Positions 24,777 through 33,027 of a stretch of DNA of 64,000 nucleotides are shown one piece after another. A program made the position numbers and the translations under genes. Where the stretch lies: assembly GCA_021805205.1 (NCBI GenBank), contig JAJZFV010000015.1, forward strand, positions 1 through 64,000. The letters are read 5' to 3'. The stretch comes from Actinomycetes bacterium (GTDB taxonomy: Bacteria; Actinomycetota; Acidimicrobiia; Acidimicrobiales; Acidimicrobiaceae). The notes under the pieces are model-generated. The model searched no databases and was not told the origin of the DNA. It saw only the letters and a list, made by a program, of their open reading frames with translations. Each line of letters begins with the position of its first letter. The stretch's first letter is position 1.

Positions 24777-25784
24777 TTAGGGGTGTGTAGGAAGTAAAAC
24801 CTTATACCTTCGAAGTTGATCTATGGCCTGTGCCAGACTTTTTACTCCCACGACCTTCAAATTCGTTAATCCCGCAGATTTAGCGGCCGCCACCTCAACC
24901 GGTGGAACTAAAAACAGGCGAACGCCCGCATCATAGACTGCAACTGCCTTTTGCTTTACTCCACCGACGTCACCGACTGTACCGTCGGCCGAGATCGTCC
25001 CCGTAACGGCCACCTTTGCGCCCGGCGCTACCTTAATGACCCCCAACTGCTGAAGGATCCCAAGGGTAAAGGCCAAGCCTGCCGAAGGGCCGCCAATCTG
25101 ACCCGTCTCTATCGAAAATGGATGCGCTAATTGAACCGTTTCAGATGGTGCTAGGGTAACGCCAACGACACTTCGTCCGTTATCGGAAAATTTCCTTACG
25201 TCGACCACCTTCCGAATCGGAGCGCCCACCTGTGCCGAGCTGCGAAGAACCGTTAGAGTCAGCGATTTTCCAGCAGATTCGATTCCACTTACCACAGCCG
25301 GCAGAGTCGTAGCGCTCTTTCCATTAACTGCAACGATAAGATCGCCAGGAAGAATCGACGACGATGTATTGGGGAGGGTTGCGACAACTTCAACTCCTGG
25401 CACCAAAGTTAAATTGCGCCCCGCAAAAGAGTAGGCAGCAATAACCGCGGCACTCTTAGCATCAATCATTTGTCCTACTTGCTGAGTAACAATTTGACCT
25501 GGATTGGTAGAGCCAAAGATAGCTGAAGCAGGGTAAACATCGATGTTCTTGTTGAAAGAATCAATCACCTCTAGACCAAGTGTTAGTTGCATCAGATTGA
25601 CGTCAGTCATATATATGTGACCTTGGTTGGCCAACGAAGAGTCATTCAAATGAATTTGCCCTTCAACGGCTATGGCATCACCTGGAGAAAACGAGTAGTA
25701 CGAGATAGGTACAAATGCCACCAGTAGAAGCGCAATGAGCACTACTACCGCTCCTCCCAAAACAAACCTTCTTTTTAGCATCAC
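24777..25784 (-). CDS. YlbL-type PDZ and Lon-like (S16) membrane protease
   Basis: This 335-residue protein has an N-terminal membrane anchor (residues of about 6-30), an extracytoplasmic PDZ domain (ILPGDLIVAVNGKSATTLPAV) and a C-terminal Lon proteolytic domain. The catalytic Ser lies in GGPSAGLAFTLGILQQLG and the Lys in GGVKQKAVAVYDAG, the Ser-Lys dyad of the S16 family. It probably cleaves membrane or secreted substrates. GTG 25784 or ATG 25781 starts it; GAGG lies ahead of both. It lies 45 bases upstream of the DivIVA-type gene and is probably in the same transcript. Confidence 0.92.
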   Translation of the reverse strand: MMLKRRFVLGGAVVVLIALLLVAFVPISYYSFSPGDAIAVEGQIHLNDSSLANQGHIYMTDVNLMQLTLGLEVIDSFNKNIDVYPASAIFGSTNPGQIVTQQVGQMIDAKSAAVIAAYSFAGRNLTLVPGVEVVATLPNTSSSILPGDLIVAVNGKSATTLPAVVSGIESAGKSLTLTVLRSSAQVGAPIRKVVDVRKFSDNGRSVVGVTLAPSETVQLAHPFSIETGQIGGPSAGLAFTLGILQQLGVIKVAPGAKVAVTGTISADGTVGDVGGVKQKAVAVYDAGVRLFLVPPVEVAAAKSAGLTNLKVVGVKSLAQAIDQLRRYKVLLPTHP

Positions 25785-25962
25785 TACTGAACCTCACAAG
25801 AGAGCTGCCGATCGCGGGGTGCCGAAGTTGCACCGACAACTACGATTTAAAACTAGGGCCAAAAGCCTCGCTAGTAACGCGCATCCACGTAGATCAAGGT
25901 GAAAGTTCCCGTGGAACTCTGTATACGCCTGGATGCAGCGAAAATTTCTCGGGGAGAGCCAA

Positions 25963-26610
25963 TTGTCGTCAGGTAAGGAATCGTTTCGATTCAACATCAG
26001 TCCTTTAGACCAGGATGAACTAAGTGCAGCTGCCGAATGCGTAGAAGCTTTTCATACCGGCGACGTCGAAATGGCTAGAAAGCACATCAAACACAACAAC
26101 CCTAGAGTTAGGGCCTTCGCTATCGAAGCGCTCTCAAAATATAACGAAATTACCGTCGACGACATCAAACGAGAGATTGATTCAGGTGAAGTAGAGAGCT
26201 CGATAGCCGTGGTACGAGCCGGCAAGAATCTTGGATACACCTTCGATGAATTCATCTCCAGAAAAGACCTTCACCCCCTAGTTCGAGAATCGATCATCTT
26301 TGAAGTGGGTGAAGCCAAAGCGATCTCTCATCTGCCCGTATTGAATGAGTTGGCATCGAAAGATGATGATCCGATGATAAGAGAGGCTGCCGTAGTAGCA
26401 ATAGGCAACATAGGCGACCCATCTTCTCTACCCGTGATCCTCGCTGCGACAAGAGATAAGACGAACATCAGAAGAAGGGCCGCCGTTGCACTCTCTCAGT
26501 ACGAAGAAGAGGAGTCGCTCGAAAGGCTACGCAAATTAGCGGTGGAGGATAGAGACTGGCAGACCAGGCAAATTGCACAGGCAATTATCGAAATTGAAGA
26601 GGGCGACTAA
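25963..26610 (+). CDS. HEAT-repeat protein
   Basis: This protein of about 215 residues is built from helical repeats of the HEAT/PBS-lyase type: NPRVRAFAIEALSKY, DPMIREAAVVAIGNIGDPS, KTNIRRRAAVALSQYEEEES and DWQTRQIAQAIIEIE. Such proteins are binding scaffolds, and the partner cannot be told. TTG 25963 is preferred as start because GGGGAG lies six bases ahead; an ATG ten codons upstream (25933) has no such site. It is convergent with the MreB-like gene, with only four bases between the two stops. Confidence 0.85.
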   Translation: MSSGKESFRFNISPLDQDELSAAAECVEAFHTGDVEMARKHIKHNNPRVRAFAIEALSKYNEITVDDIKREIDSGEVESSIAVVRAGKNLGYTFDEFISRKDLHPLVRESIIFEVGEAKAISHLPVLNELASKDDDPMIREAAVVAIGNIGDPSSLPVILAATRDKTNIRRRAAVALSQYEEEESLERLRKLAVEDRDWQTRQIAQAIIEIEEGD

Positions 26611-26614
26611 CCTT

Positions 26615-27607
26615 CTAATTTCTAACCTGACCAAGTATTTTGGCTGCTCCTAAAACCACCGCACGTTCAACCACGGGAGGATGATGAGCCGGAATTCGAA
26701 CCAACGACTCAATCAGTTCATCGAAGCCCCGCAAAAGACTAGCCCTACCAACAAGGTGAATACCCTGCTTCGATAAGTCGTTCGAGATCTCAGCCGGTGC
26801 TTGTTTCAATGTATTCAAGACTACGTCACATATTGATCCGACGGCGCTTCGCACCGCACTCGTAAGCTCTGATGACTCCACTTCGACTGTGTGATCGGCG
26901 CCAGTATCGACGTGTCGCCCCTTCAACGTTGCAACTACCGATGTAGCACCATCGGTTAGATCTACTAGAGCAACTTTGAGCTCCTCTATATCCGAGTCAA
27001 ACATAATCAATTGATAGACGTCACGAAGATACCGGCTTATTGCTTCGTTAAGACTTTCACCACCTACGAAACCATTTTGCGTCTCGATTGAGTCACCGAG
27101 TGCAAGAATCCCGGCGAATGTAGTTTGAGCCCCAATCGATGCAACCATTACACCATCGGGGCCTTGAATATCGGCTCCAGCCCCGACCGCCGCTGCTACC
27201 GTTGAGTCAACGAAGATTACACTCGCAGCTCCGGCTTTCGAGAGGGCTGACGCCATCACGCGCTTTTCAGCCGTAGTCAAGAACGAGGGGGTGGCCAACG
27301 CAATATGGGGCTTTCCTCTCCGAGAGGACGAAATACGTTTGATAACCGCACGAAAGTAGCGCTCAGCCAGTCGAACGTCATCAAGTCTTCCACCGCGGAT
27401 TGGCCTTAGTACTATTAGATTTCCCTCGGCACGACCCTCCATGCTCGCTGCCGACAGACCGACGTCCATCACTTTCCATCGTTTTTGATCTACGACAATT
27501 AGGTTTGGCTCCGACACGACCTCTTCTGTAGATAGATCACACCACGAGATTGAAGAGCTTCCTAAATCCAACGAGACATACCTAGACAGCCTGCTTCCTT
27601 TCATCAT
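26615..27607 (-). CDS. Divergent MreB/actin-like protein
   Basis: This protein of about 330 residues has the MreB family layout: a phosphate-1-like start (SLDLGSSSI), RPIRGGRLDDVRLAERYFRAVIK, PSFLTTAEKRVMASALSKAGA and FVDSTVAAAVGAGADI. The second phosphate loop, normally DIGGGTT, reads SIGAQTT, and the connecting motif is weak, so ATP handling may be altered. The C-terminal adenosine motif region GIHLVGRASLLRGFDELI is degenerate too. It overlaps the small membrane protein gene upstream, which suggests translational coupling. It is probably a cytoskeletal or scaffold protein; a pseudo-actin role is possible. Confidence 0.75.
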   Translation of the reverse strand: MMKGSRLSRYVSLDLGSSSISWCDLSTEEVVSEPNLIVVDQKRWKVMDVGLSAASMEGRAEGNLIVLRPIRGGRLDDVRLAERYFRAVIKRISSSRRGKPHIALATPSFLTTAEKRVMASALSKAGAASVIFVDSTVAAAVGAGADIQGPDGVMVASIGAQTTFAGILALGDSIETQNGFVGGESLNEAISRYLRDVYQLIMFDSDIEELKVALVDLTDGATSVVATLKGRHVDTGADHTVEVESSELTSAVRSAVGSICDVVLNTLKQAPAEISNDLSKQGIHLVGRASLLRGFDELIESLVRIPAHHPPVVERAVVLGAAKILGQVRN

Positions 27608-27770
27608 CAAAGGAAGCTGAACGGTTCAAACTAGATATTGCAGTCATGCGAGCACTGAAAGATTCAATGCTGGAGTGGTTGCGGCGAGGAATTTTTTCTA
27701 CGAGCGTGATGAGAAGCCCGAGGACAAAAACCCCTCCAAGGGGTATACCGACATATAAAAGATTCGACAT
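27582..27770 (-). CDS. Small single-pass membrane protein upstream of the MreB-like gene
   Basis: This 62-residue protein starts at ATG 27770 after a strong GGAG at ideal distance. Residues 3-24 (LLYVGIPLGGVFVLGLLI) are a membrane helix, followed by a basic cytoplasmic tail (KIPRRNHSS). Its end overlaps the MreB-like start by 26 bases in another frame, so the two are likely translated together. It may anchor the actin-like protein to the membrane. I know of no named family. Confidence 0.7.
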   Translation of the reverse strand: MSNLLYVGIPLGGVFVLGLLITLVEKIPRRNHSSIESFSARMTAISSLNRSASFDDERKQAV

Positions 27771-27802
27771 CCCAGCTCCTTTCAAATTAGGAATAAAAAC
27801 TT

Positions 27803-28279
27803 TTACAACTGCTCTATAACAGAAGAATTTTTTGACCAGTCGCTACCTTCGCTCCAAGTCTCTTTTTTCCAAATTGGAACTGAGCGCTTGAGGGTATCTA
27901 TGGCAAACTTTCCGGCTAGGAAAGCTGCCTCACGATGCTCGGAGGAAACCGCAATTACCACAGTTGACTCTCCGACCTCGCAGGGTCCGAGACGATGGCC
28001 AATTGCGACTTTAACTATCCCGTCAAAGTCGAACGAAGTTGAAAAGGCGACTTTACTTAGTTCATTAATGATGACTTCTTCGTACGTTTCGTAAGAGAGT
28101 GAGGTAACTCCGTCGCGACCATCCGAATGATTGCGGACGTTGCCACTGAAAAAGACGACTGCACCGGCTCGCGGATCTTCAACGAACCTTACGGCAGCGT
28201 TGAAATCGAGTTGGTCTCTAGTGACGTAGACCCAGTGACGACCGTCTTTAAAATCACGTACGCCCGAATTTTCCGACAT
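27803..28279 (-). CDS. moaE: Molybdopterin synthase catalytic subunit MoaE
   Basis: This protein of about 158 residues inserts the dithiolene sulfurs into precursor Z together with MoaD. Family blocks are clear: AGAVVFFSGNVRNHSDG, ISYETYEE-like LSYETYEE, IGHRLGPCEVGESTVVIAVSS, HREAAFLAGKFAIDTLKRSVPIWKKE. ATG 28279 is chosen over a TTG at 28297. MoaD and other molybdenum-cofactor genes are not adjacent. It lies 32 bases upstream of the small membrane protein gene on the same strand. Confidence 0.94.
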   Translation of the reverse strand: MSENSGVRDFKDGRHWVYVTRDQLDFNAAVRFVEDPRAGAVVFFSGNVRNHSDGRDGVTSLSYETYEEVIINELSKVAFSTSFDFDGIVKVAIGHRLGPCEVGESTVVIAVSSEHREAAFLAGKFAIDTLKRSVPIWKKETWSEGSDWSKNSSVIEQL

Positions 28280-28451
28280 TTTTAGACGACACCTCAACGA
28301 CTATTGGTTCCTAGTCTACTACGAACCTTGAATATTGCCTGAAGGTTGCAGTCAAGGTTATATAAAAGGAAAAGTGCCCATCTTTTTGGTAATACATGTG
28401 ATGGGTGCTTTGAAGTCAGACCTCCACTCAGGTACCCTTTATTAGGAACTT

Positions 28452-29639
28452 ATGAGCGATTACTCCGACTGGAACAGCGAAGACGACGATGAAAATTCAG
28501 CCGGTTATATTCCGCCTGACGATCGTATCTGGCTTCACCCAAGCGAAAGTGGGCGCATCGCATCGGGTCAAACCTACCAACGGAAAAACAACTGGCAAAG
28601 ACTCTGGGCAACTTTTCTAAAACGTCCAATTACGATGGCGGCATTGTTTCTAATGATTGGCCTCGGAATCGGAGGAGCTTCCACTTCGATATCTTCAAAT
28701 CCAAAGACCGTTCCTGCGACATCGAGCGCAACAGCAATTGAGCTTCCGTCTGGATTGTCATCAAAGATCAACTCAATATCCCAAGCTGTGACAACGATGA
28801 AGACAACCAAGGGAGGAATGTGGGAGGCTGCAACCTACGTCGGCAGCTCAAATCTCTTAGTCACTACTGCGGAATATTTAAAGTTATACCAAGACGTATT
28901 GCTTCAAAACACCTCTAAAAAAGGTAAAAGTACCTGGATCACAGCCAACGTGACTGCCATCGATCCCTTGACAAATGCTGCAGTTCTCACCATTGGAAGT
29001 AGCTCACATGCGTTCGTTCCTACGTTCTCAACCGACACACCACCCACCGGTGCCTTGGAAGAGATCGTGACACCGAACTTAAGCGGTAGTAAAAAGCTCG
29101 TTTCGGCCGAGATAGTCTCACGTTCAACTGCAATTTCAGTTTCGAATCAGATCTACATTCCCAACGGGATCGCTCTTTCGATTGGGCGACAAACCGTCCC
29201 CTTGGGTTCTCTAGTCTTAGACCCCGAGGGTGATCCAGTCGGAATAGTAACCGACGTTCGGACCTCGTCTCAGGGCAATACCGCCTATGCGACTCCAATG
29301 CCCTCGCTTATAAACGTAGCCAACCTCGTAAATAGCCATCAAATTGTCGCACACGGCTACCTTGGCATCGTCGGCGTTGCCGATGTAACTGAACTCAAAG
29401 GATCAACGATCTTCGGTATCAAAGTTGAGTCCATCGACCAAAACTCACCTGCCGACAATGCCGCAATTGCAGTTGGAGCCTTCATCATCTCTGTCGATGG
29501 CATTAAAGTAACCTCCATGCAGCAACTACAGACGATCCTCCAATCAAAGACGCCAGGTACCACCGTTTACCTTGGTCTAATCCAGGGTGGCCAAGAGCGA
29601 GAGATGAAGGTAGTTCTTTCTGCGCATCCAAATAATTGA
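28452..29639 (+). CDS. HtrA-like membrane protein lacking the catalytic triad, with PDZ domain
   Basis: This is a 395-residue protein. An acidic cytoplasmic N-terminus with DDRIWLHPSE, as in actinobacterial HtrA/PepD proteins, precedes one membrane helix (residues of about 58-78). A trypsin-like domain follows. Where active HtrA has a His (TNNHVV) this has LLVTTAEYL. The Asp region DPLTNAAVLTI is kept. The GNSGGP nucleophile loop reads LGSLVLDPEGDPVGIV. A C-terminal PDZ domain (HGYLGIVG, SPADNAAIAVGAFIISVDG) is intact. It is probably a binding or sensing pseudoprotease on the outer face of the membrane. Confidence 0.8.
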   Translation: MSDYSDWNSEDDDENSAGYIPPDDRIWLHPSESGRIASGQTYQRKNNWQRLWATFLKRPITMAALFLMIGLGIGGASTSISSNPKTVPATSSATAIELPSGLSSKINSISQAVTTMKTTKGGMWEAATYVGSSNLLVTTAEYLKLYQDVLLQNTSKKGKSTWITANVTAIDPLTNAAVLTIGSSSHAFVPTFSTDTPPTGALEEIVTPNLSGSKKLVSAEIVSRSTAISVSNQIYIPNGIALSIGRQTVPLGSLVLDPEGDPVGIVTDVRTSSQGNTAYATPMPSLINVANLVNSHQIVAHGYLGIVGVADVTELKGSTIFGIKVESIDQNSPADNAAIAVGAFIISVDGIKVTSMQQLQTILQSKTPGTTVYLGLIQGGQEREMKVVLSAHPNN

Positions 29640-29825
29640 AAGCCGAACTTCATAGCAATATCTAAGATTTCGGTGTTATTGTTCAAGCCGTAGAGAAAAT
29701 GTTTAGATCTCCACCGCGCAAGGGTTGTATCGCCAAATAGTGATTGCTCGGAATAACTCGAATGCGGTCCTTGGTGAATGACGCATAAGATTCTACAAAT
29801 TAATGCTTCTGATAGGAACTGCGAG

Positions 29826-30983
29826 ATGACGGAAAATCCATTTGGCTTCAATCCACTCGAGACTGTGTTCAAAGATTTGATGAACATGCTTTCTGGACAA
29901 CGTGACGTTCACAAGATGGTTGCGCTCCAGATGGCAACCTCAATCGCATCGTCTTCAGACGGAGAAAATGTCGACCCATCCCTTCGAATGAAAGTCGAAA
30001 GCATGGTCGATATCGCTAGGAACGAATTGCTCTTAAATTCCCCCCTTGGAAGCTCCGCTCCACTTTCGTCAGCCAAGATTATTTCGGCAAACGGAGTTGC
30101 CAGAGTAGAAAACCTCTTAGCGCGAATAAAGCCGCTAACCGACATTTTGACGACTCAGACAGAGTCATCACTGACCAACCCGCCGTCGACAGCTCCAGAA
30201 CTTAGCGGCATACCCCTGGGACAGATAATGGCGATGACTGGGCCGATGATGATAGGAGTGAACATAGGTTCAGCCGTGGGTCATCTCGTCTCCGAGATTC
30301 ATGGTGACTCAGATATCCTTTGGCCGAGATACGGCGACGAGATTGCCATTTACCCCCATCGCTTGCGACAATTCGCTCAGGATTGGTCACTCGATCTAGA
30401 TGCATACCTTATGTGGACGCTTATAAATCAGCTCGTCTCCAACACCGTAATCGAATCCTCTCACATCTCAACGGAGCTAAATGCAATAGCTAAGCGCCAC
30501 ATCACTTCGATGTCAAGCGCCGCAGATGCACTCACCAATCAACTGGGAGAGATGGATCTTTCCGATCCAACGGCACTAGAGCGGTTAGGGCAAGATCCGT
30601 CGCAACTATTTTCGGTCGCGAAGAACGACGAGCAGGATCGCTTGGTAGCCGAGTCACAGCCCTTCCTGGCAGTGGTGGTAGCCCTCATCGACTGGTTTAC
30701 GCTCACGTCGGCAAAGCGCCTAATCGGCCCAACGGAATCAATAAATGAAGCCCGCGTCAGAGTACGACGGGAAAGATTTGAAGGATTAGATCTCTTTGAA
30801 GCCCTCTTTGGGATCGGAGTCTCTTCGGCAACTTACGAAGTTGGCAACCACTTCATCTTCGGAGTTGTTGAAAGAGATGCAGAAGAGAAGCTAATAAAGA
30901 TCGTTGAGGATCCCAATTACATGCCTACACCTAGCGAAGTTGAAGCTCCTGGATTGTGGTTGGCCCGTATCGAAACTATCTAG
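29826..30983 (+). CDS. DUF2342 / zincin-like family protein without HExxH
   Basis: This protein of about 385 residues matches the actinobacterial DUF2342 family: PFGFNPLE start, SGQRDVHKMVALQMA, LGQIMAMTGPMMIGVNIGSAVG, a central helix, and the end APGLWLARIETI. The family's metalloprotease-like helix (HExxH, often weak even in relatives) reads MWTLINQLVSNTVIESS here, so zinc binding is unlikely. ATG 29826 fits the family start; a frame from 29778 adds 16 unlikely residues. It lies between the HtrA-like gene and an acidic protein on the same strand. Confidence 0.75.
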   Translation: MTENPFGFNPLETVFKDLMNMLSGQRDVHKMVALQMATSIASSSDGENVDPSLRMKVESMVDIARNELLLNSPLGSSAPLSSAKIISANGVARVENLLARIKPLTDILTTQTESSLTNPPSTAPELSGIPLGQIMAMTGPMMIGVNIGSAVGHLVSEIHGDSDILWPRYGDEIAIYPHRLRQFAQDWSLDLDAYLMWTLINQLVSNTVIESSHISTELNAIAKRHITSMSSAADALTNQLGEMDLSDPTALERLGQDPSQLFSVAKNDEQDRLVAESQPFLAVVVALIDWFTLTSAKRLIGPTESINEARVRVRRERFEGLDLFEALFGIGVSSATYEVGNHFIFGVVERDAEEKLIKIVEDPNYMPTPSEVEAPGLWLARIETI

Positions 30984-31038
30984 TGGAATAGCCGAATTAC
31001 ATCTATAGAACTATCTAGGTCATGACGATAAGCGTCAT

Positions 31039-32205
31039 ATGGAATGGTCTTTTAAAGATGATGAAGATAACGCATTCGCTCAATTCTTTGCCCCCAAACC
31101 GACTCCCGAATGGACGCTCGACGAGGAAGAGGTAGCGGACGATACCGTCGTCGATAGCGATGCGGTTAGGAATGAGTATGAAGGTTTCGAAGCAGCTCTT
31201 CTAAAGATTGCAGCCCTCGACCCGATCGATGATGAGGTGGTTGCTCCACTACCTTCGACGCACTTTGTATTTGACTCATTTGGGAGCACCTCCTCCTCAG
31301 AGCCCTTCGATGATGAAGAAGACATAATTGATATACCTTTCAATCCTGATCCAAACTTTTCCTTCGAATCAATGCAGTTCGAGAAGAAGCCAGTGGTTGA
31401 ACCAATAGAGATCTTCGACTATGAGAAATTCGCCGAAGAAGCTACAGAGGATGAGGAAGTCGCGCCAGTTCTTCCTGAAATTGAAGTCAACTTCGACGCC
31501 GAGCGAAGATTTATGGGAGCGCGCAGAAACGAGCTGATCTTCGGTAATAATGCGCCGGCTAGGCGCGAAGGTTATGGAATTAGCAACGAACTCTTCGAGG
31601 TTCTGAGGCAGACAGCACTTCTTACAGCTTCAACAAAGGATGTCAGGAGCTCATACTTCACGATCGTCGAAGATCCTTCACCTGCGAAGTTACAGCCTGA
31701 AGAGAAAATCTCAGTTCCTCTAGAGGTTGAAGACCTCGAAATCATGCAACTACGTCCGGTACCTCGAAATAGCGTCGGGGTCATGGACCGAGTTTCCATA
31801 GCACCCAAAGAAGGGGCAGCCAACACGGTTGTTACTGAAGCTCAGGTGGAGTCGATCGTTGATCGCGCTCGAAAGAGAGAGATCGAACCAGCCCTCGATC
31901 CAGTAATCGACGTAGAGGAAGATAGCGAAGATACCCCATTCTTTAGAGATCTATCAACTAAAAACAACATATTCGGTTCATCGATGGAGATCGAATCCAA
32001 GAGGTCTCGCAAGCGAGACAAGGATAACTCTAAGTGGGAGAGTGCGGACGACGACATCTTCGTGGCAAAAGAAGAGAGGCATCACCACCGCAGAGGGCGC
32101 AAAGCCGCTCGCAACGACGTCTCTGATCCGATCACAATGGAGATAATGATTGAAGAGGGCAAGAAAAAGAGCCGCCTGATGGAGATCCTCACCAAGAAGC
32201 TCTAA
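31039..32205 (+). CDS. Acidic protein of unknown function with basic C-terminus
   Basis: This 388-residue protein has no family I recognise and no membrane segment. The first 150 residues are very rich in Asp, Glu, Phe and Pro (DDEEDIIDIPFNPDPNFSF), suggesting a disordered region with repeated FxFE-like short motifs. The middle (residues of about 155-200) is more ordered. The last 70 residues are basic (KRSRKRDKDNSK, HHHRRGRKAAR) and end in a helix (IEEGKKKSRLMEILTKKL). This polarity suits a partner-binding adaptor. It follows the DUF2342 gene by 55 bases and ends before a strong terminator. Confidence 0.7.
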   Translation: MEWSFKDDEDNAFAQFFAPKPTPEWTLDEEEVADDTVVDSDAVRNEYEGFEAALLKIAALDPIDDEVVAPLPSTHFVFDSFGSTSSSEPFDDEEDIIDIPFNPDPNFSFESMQFEKKPVVEPIEIFDYEKFAEEATEDEEVAPVLPEIEVNFDAERRFMGARRNELIFGNNAPARREGYGISNELFEVLRQTALLTASTKDVRSSYFTIVEDPSPAKLQPEEKISVPLEVEDLEIMQLRPVPRNSVGVMDRVSIAPKEGAANTVVTEAQVESIVDRARKREIEPALDPVIDVEEDSEDTPFFRDLSTKNNIFGSSMEIESKRSRKRDKDNSKWESADDDIFVAKEERHHHRRGRKAARNDVSDPITMEIMIEEGKKKSRLMEILTKKL

Positions 32206-32228
32206 TCAAAACTAGGTTTGCTTAACCA

Positions 32229-32266
32229 AATAAAGGGCAAGGGGTAACTTCCTTGCCCTTTATTTA
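32229..32266. terminator. Strong bidirectional intrinsic terminator
   Basis: AAAGGGCAAGG (32232-32242) and CCTTGCCCTTT (32251-32261) form a perfect 11-bp stem with an 8-base loop. AT-rich flanks lie on both sides, between two convergent genes. Confidence 0.85.
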
Positions 32267-32275
32267 TGGGTCTTT

Positions 32276-32542
32276 CTAGTCCTCGCTAATACCAAGGTCC
32301 CAGACAAGGGTAACTCTTTCGAGTTCAGCATCCTTTATGATCCTTTCACGGTTTCTCTTGAACTGAGGATCGTGAGGTGGAAGAAGTAGCAATCGTGCAA
32401 GCACCCGCTGACGGAAGGTATCAACTACCTTCCTCTCTCCACCTGTGTGGTACACCTCCCAATGCGGCGCAACCGGACCTAGGTAAACTATCCTTGCACT
32501 GGCGATCGGAAGGGTGTTTGCATCGGTTTCTGTATATGACAT
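32276..32542 (-). CDS. Small conserved-looking protein of unknown function
   Basis: This protein of about 88 residues starts at ATG 32542 (MSYTETDANTL); a GTG at 32578 would add 12 residues. The first half looks beta-rich (ARIVYLGPVAPHWEVYHTGG). The second half is a charged helix (VDTFRQRVLARLLLLPPHDPQFKRNRERI) ending in VTLVWDLGISED. No catalytic motif is seen. It is transcribed alone from the side facing the first whiB gene. Confidence 0.6.
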   Translation of the reverse strand: MSYTETDANTLPIASARIVYLGPVAPHWEVYHTGGERKVVDTFRQRVLARLLLLPPHDPQFKRNRERIIKDAELERVTLVWDLGISED

Positions 32543-32708
32543 GGTCTTCTCTGAATCCTGAAATCTGGCCTTAGCCACCTACCTACAATCTACATTCGCA
32601 ACGCTCTATTTAGTTCATAGTCCCGTGCCTGATACGAAATAACTAGGCCTAGTAATGACGTTGACATTGTTGTAACTCTGGGGCTCTAGGTCTCACTACC
32701 GCACTAGA

Positions 32709-32730
32709 TTACAAAGTAAATCTTTTGTAA
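32709..32730. promoter_or_regulatory. Palindromic operator candidate upstream of whiB
   Basis: TTACAAA (32709-32715) and TTTGTAA (32724-32730) form a perfect 7-bp inverted repeat with an 8-base spacer, 27 bases before the WhiB start. The position suggests a dimeric regulator site overlapping the promoter. Confidence 0.5.
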
Positions 32731-32756
32731 ATATAGGATTACGAGTCAGGTAGAGC

Positions 32757-33017
32757 ATGCAAGATACCTCATGGATGGCAGACGGAAACTGCAAAGACGT
32801 TCCCGCCGACCTCTTCTTCCCGACCGACGGTGCCGGAGTCGAGATCGCCAAGCGTATTTGCCAAGATTGCCCGGTTATAGAGCGCTGCTTAACCTACGCC
32901 ATTGAAAATAAGATTGACCATGGAGTTTGGGGGGGCGAGTCCGAGCGCGCTCGACGTCGCATCGCCCGCGCTAGAAGAAGTAGGCCAAGAACTGTCGTTA
33001 GAGATGTAGCGAAATAG
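32757..33017 (+). CDS. WhiB-family iron-sulfur transcription factor
   Basis: This 86-residue protein has the four Cys that bind a [4Fe-4S] cluster at residues 12, 35, 38 and 44, in the pattern C-x22-C-x2-C-x5-C. The turn GVWGGESE near residue 56 is followed by a basic DNA-binding tail (RARRRIARARRSRPR). WhiB proteins sense redox state or NO and bind the main sigma factor. Which WhiB class this is cannot be fixed by eye. The next gene begins ten bases later on the same strand. Confidence 0.94.
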   Translation: MQDTSWMADGNCKDVPADLFFPTDGAGVEIAKRICQDCPVIERCLTYAIENKIDHGVWGGESERARRRIARARRSRPRTVVRDVAK

Positions 33018-33027
33018 GGGCAAAGTT

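Noticed and set aside
29778-29825. Longer N-terminus for the DUF2342 protein
   Set aside because: The extra residues have no family likeness, and homologues begin with the M-T-x-x-PFGF type sequence at 29826.
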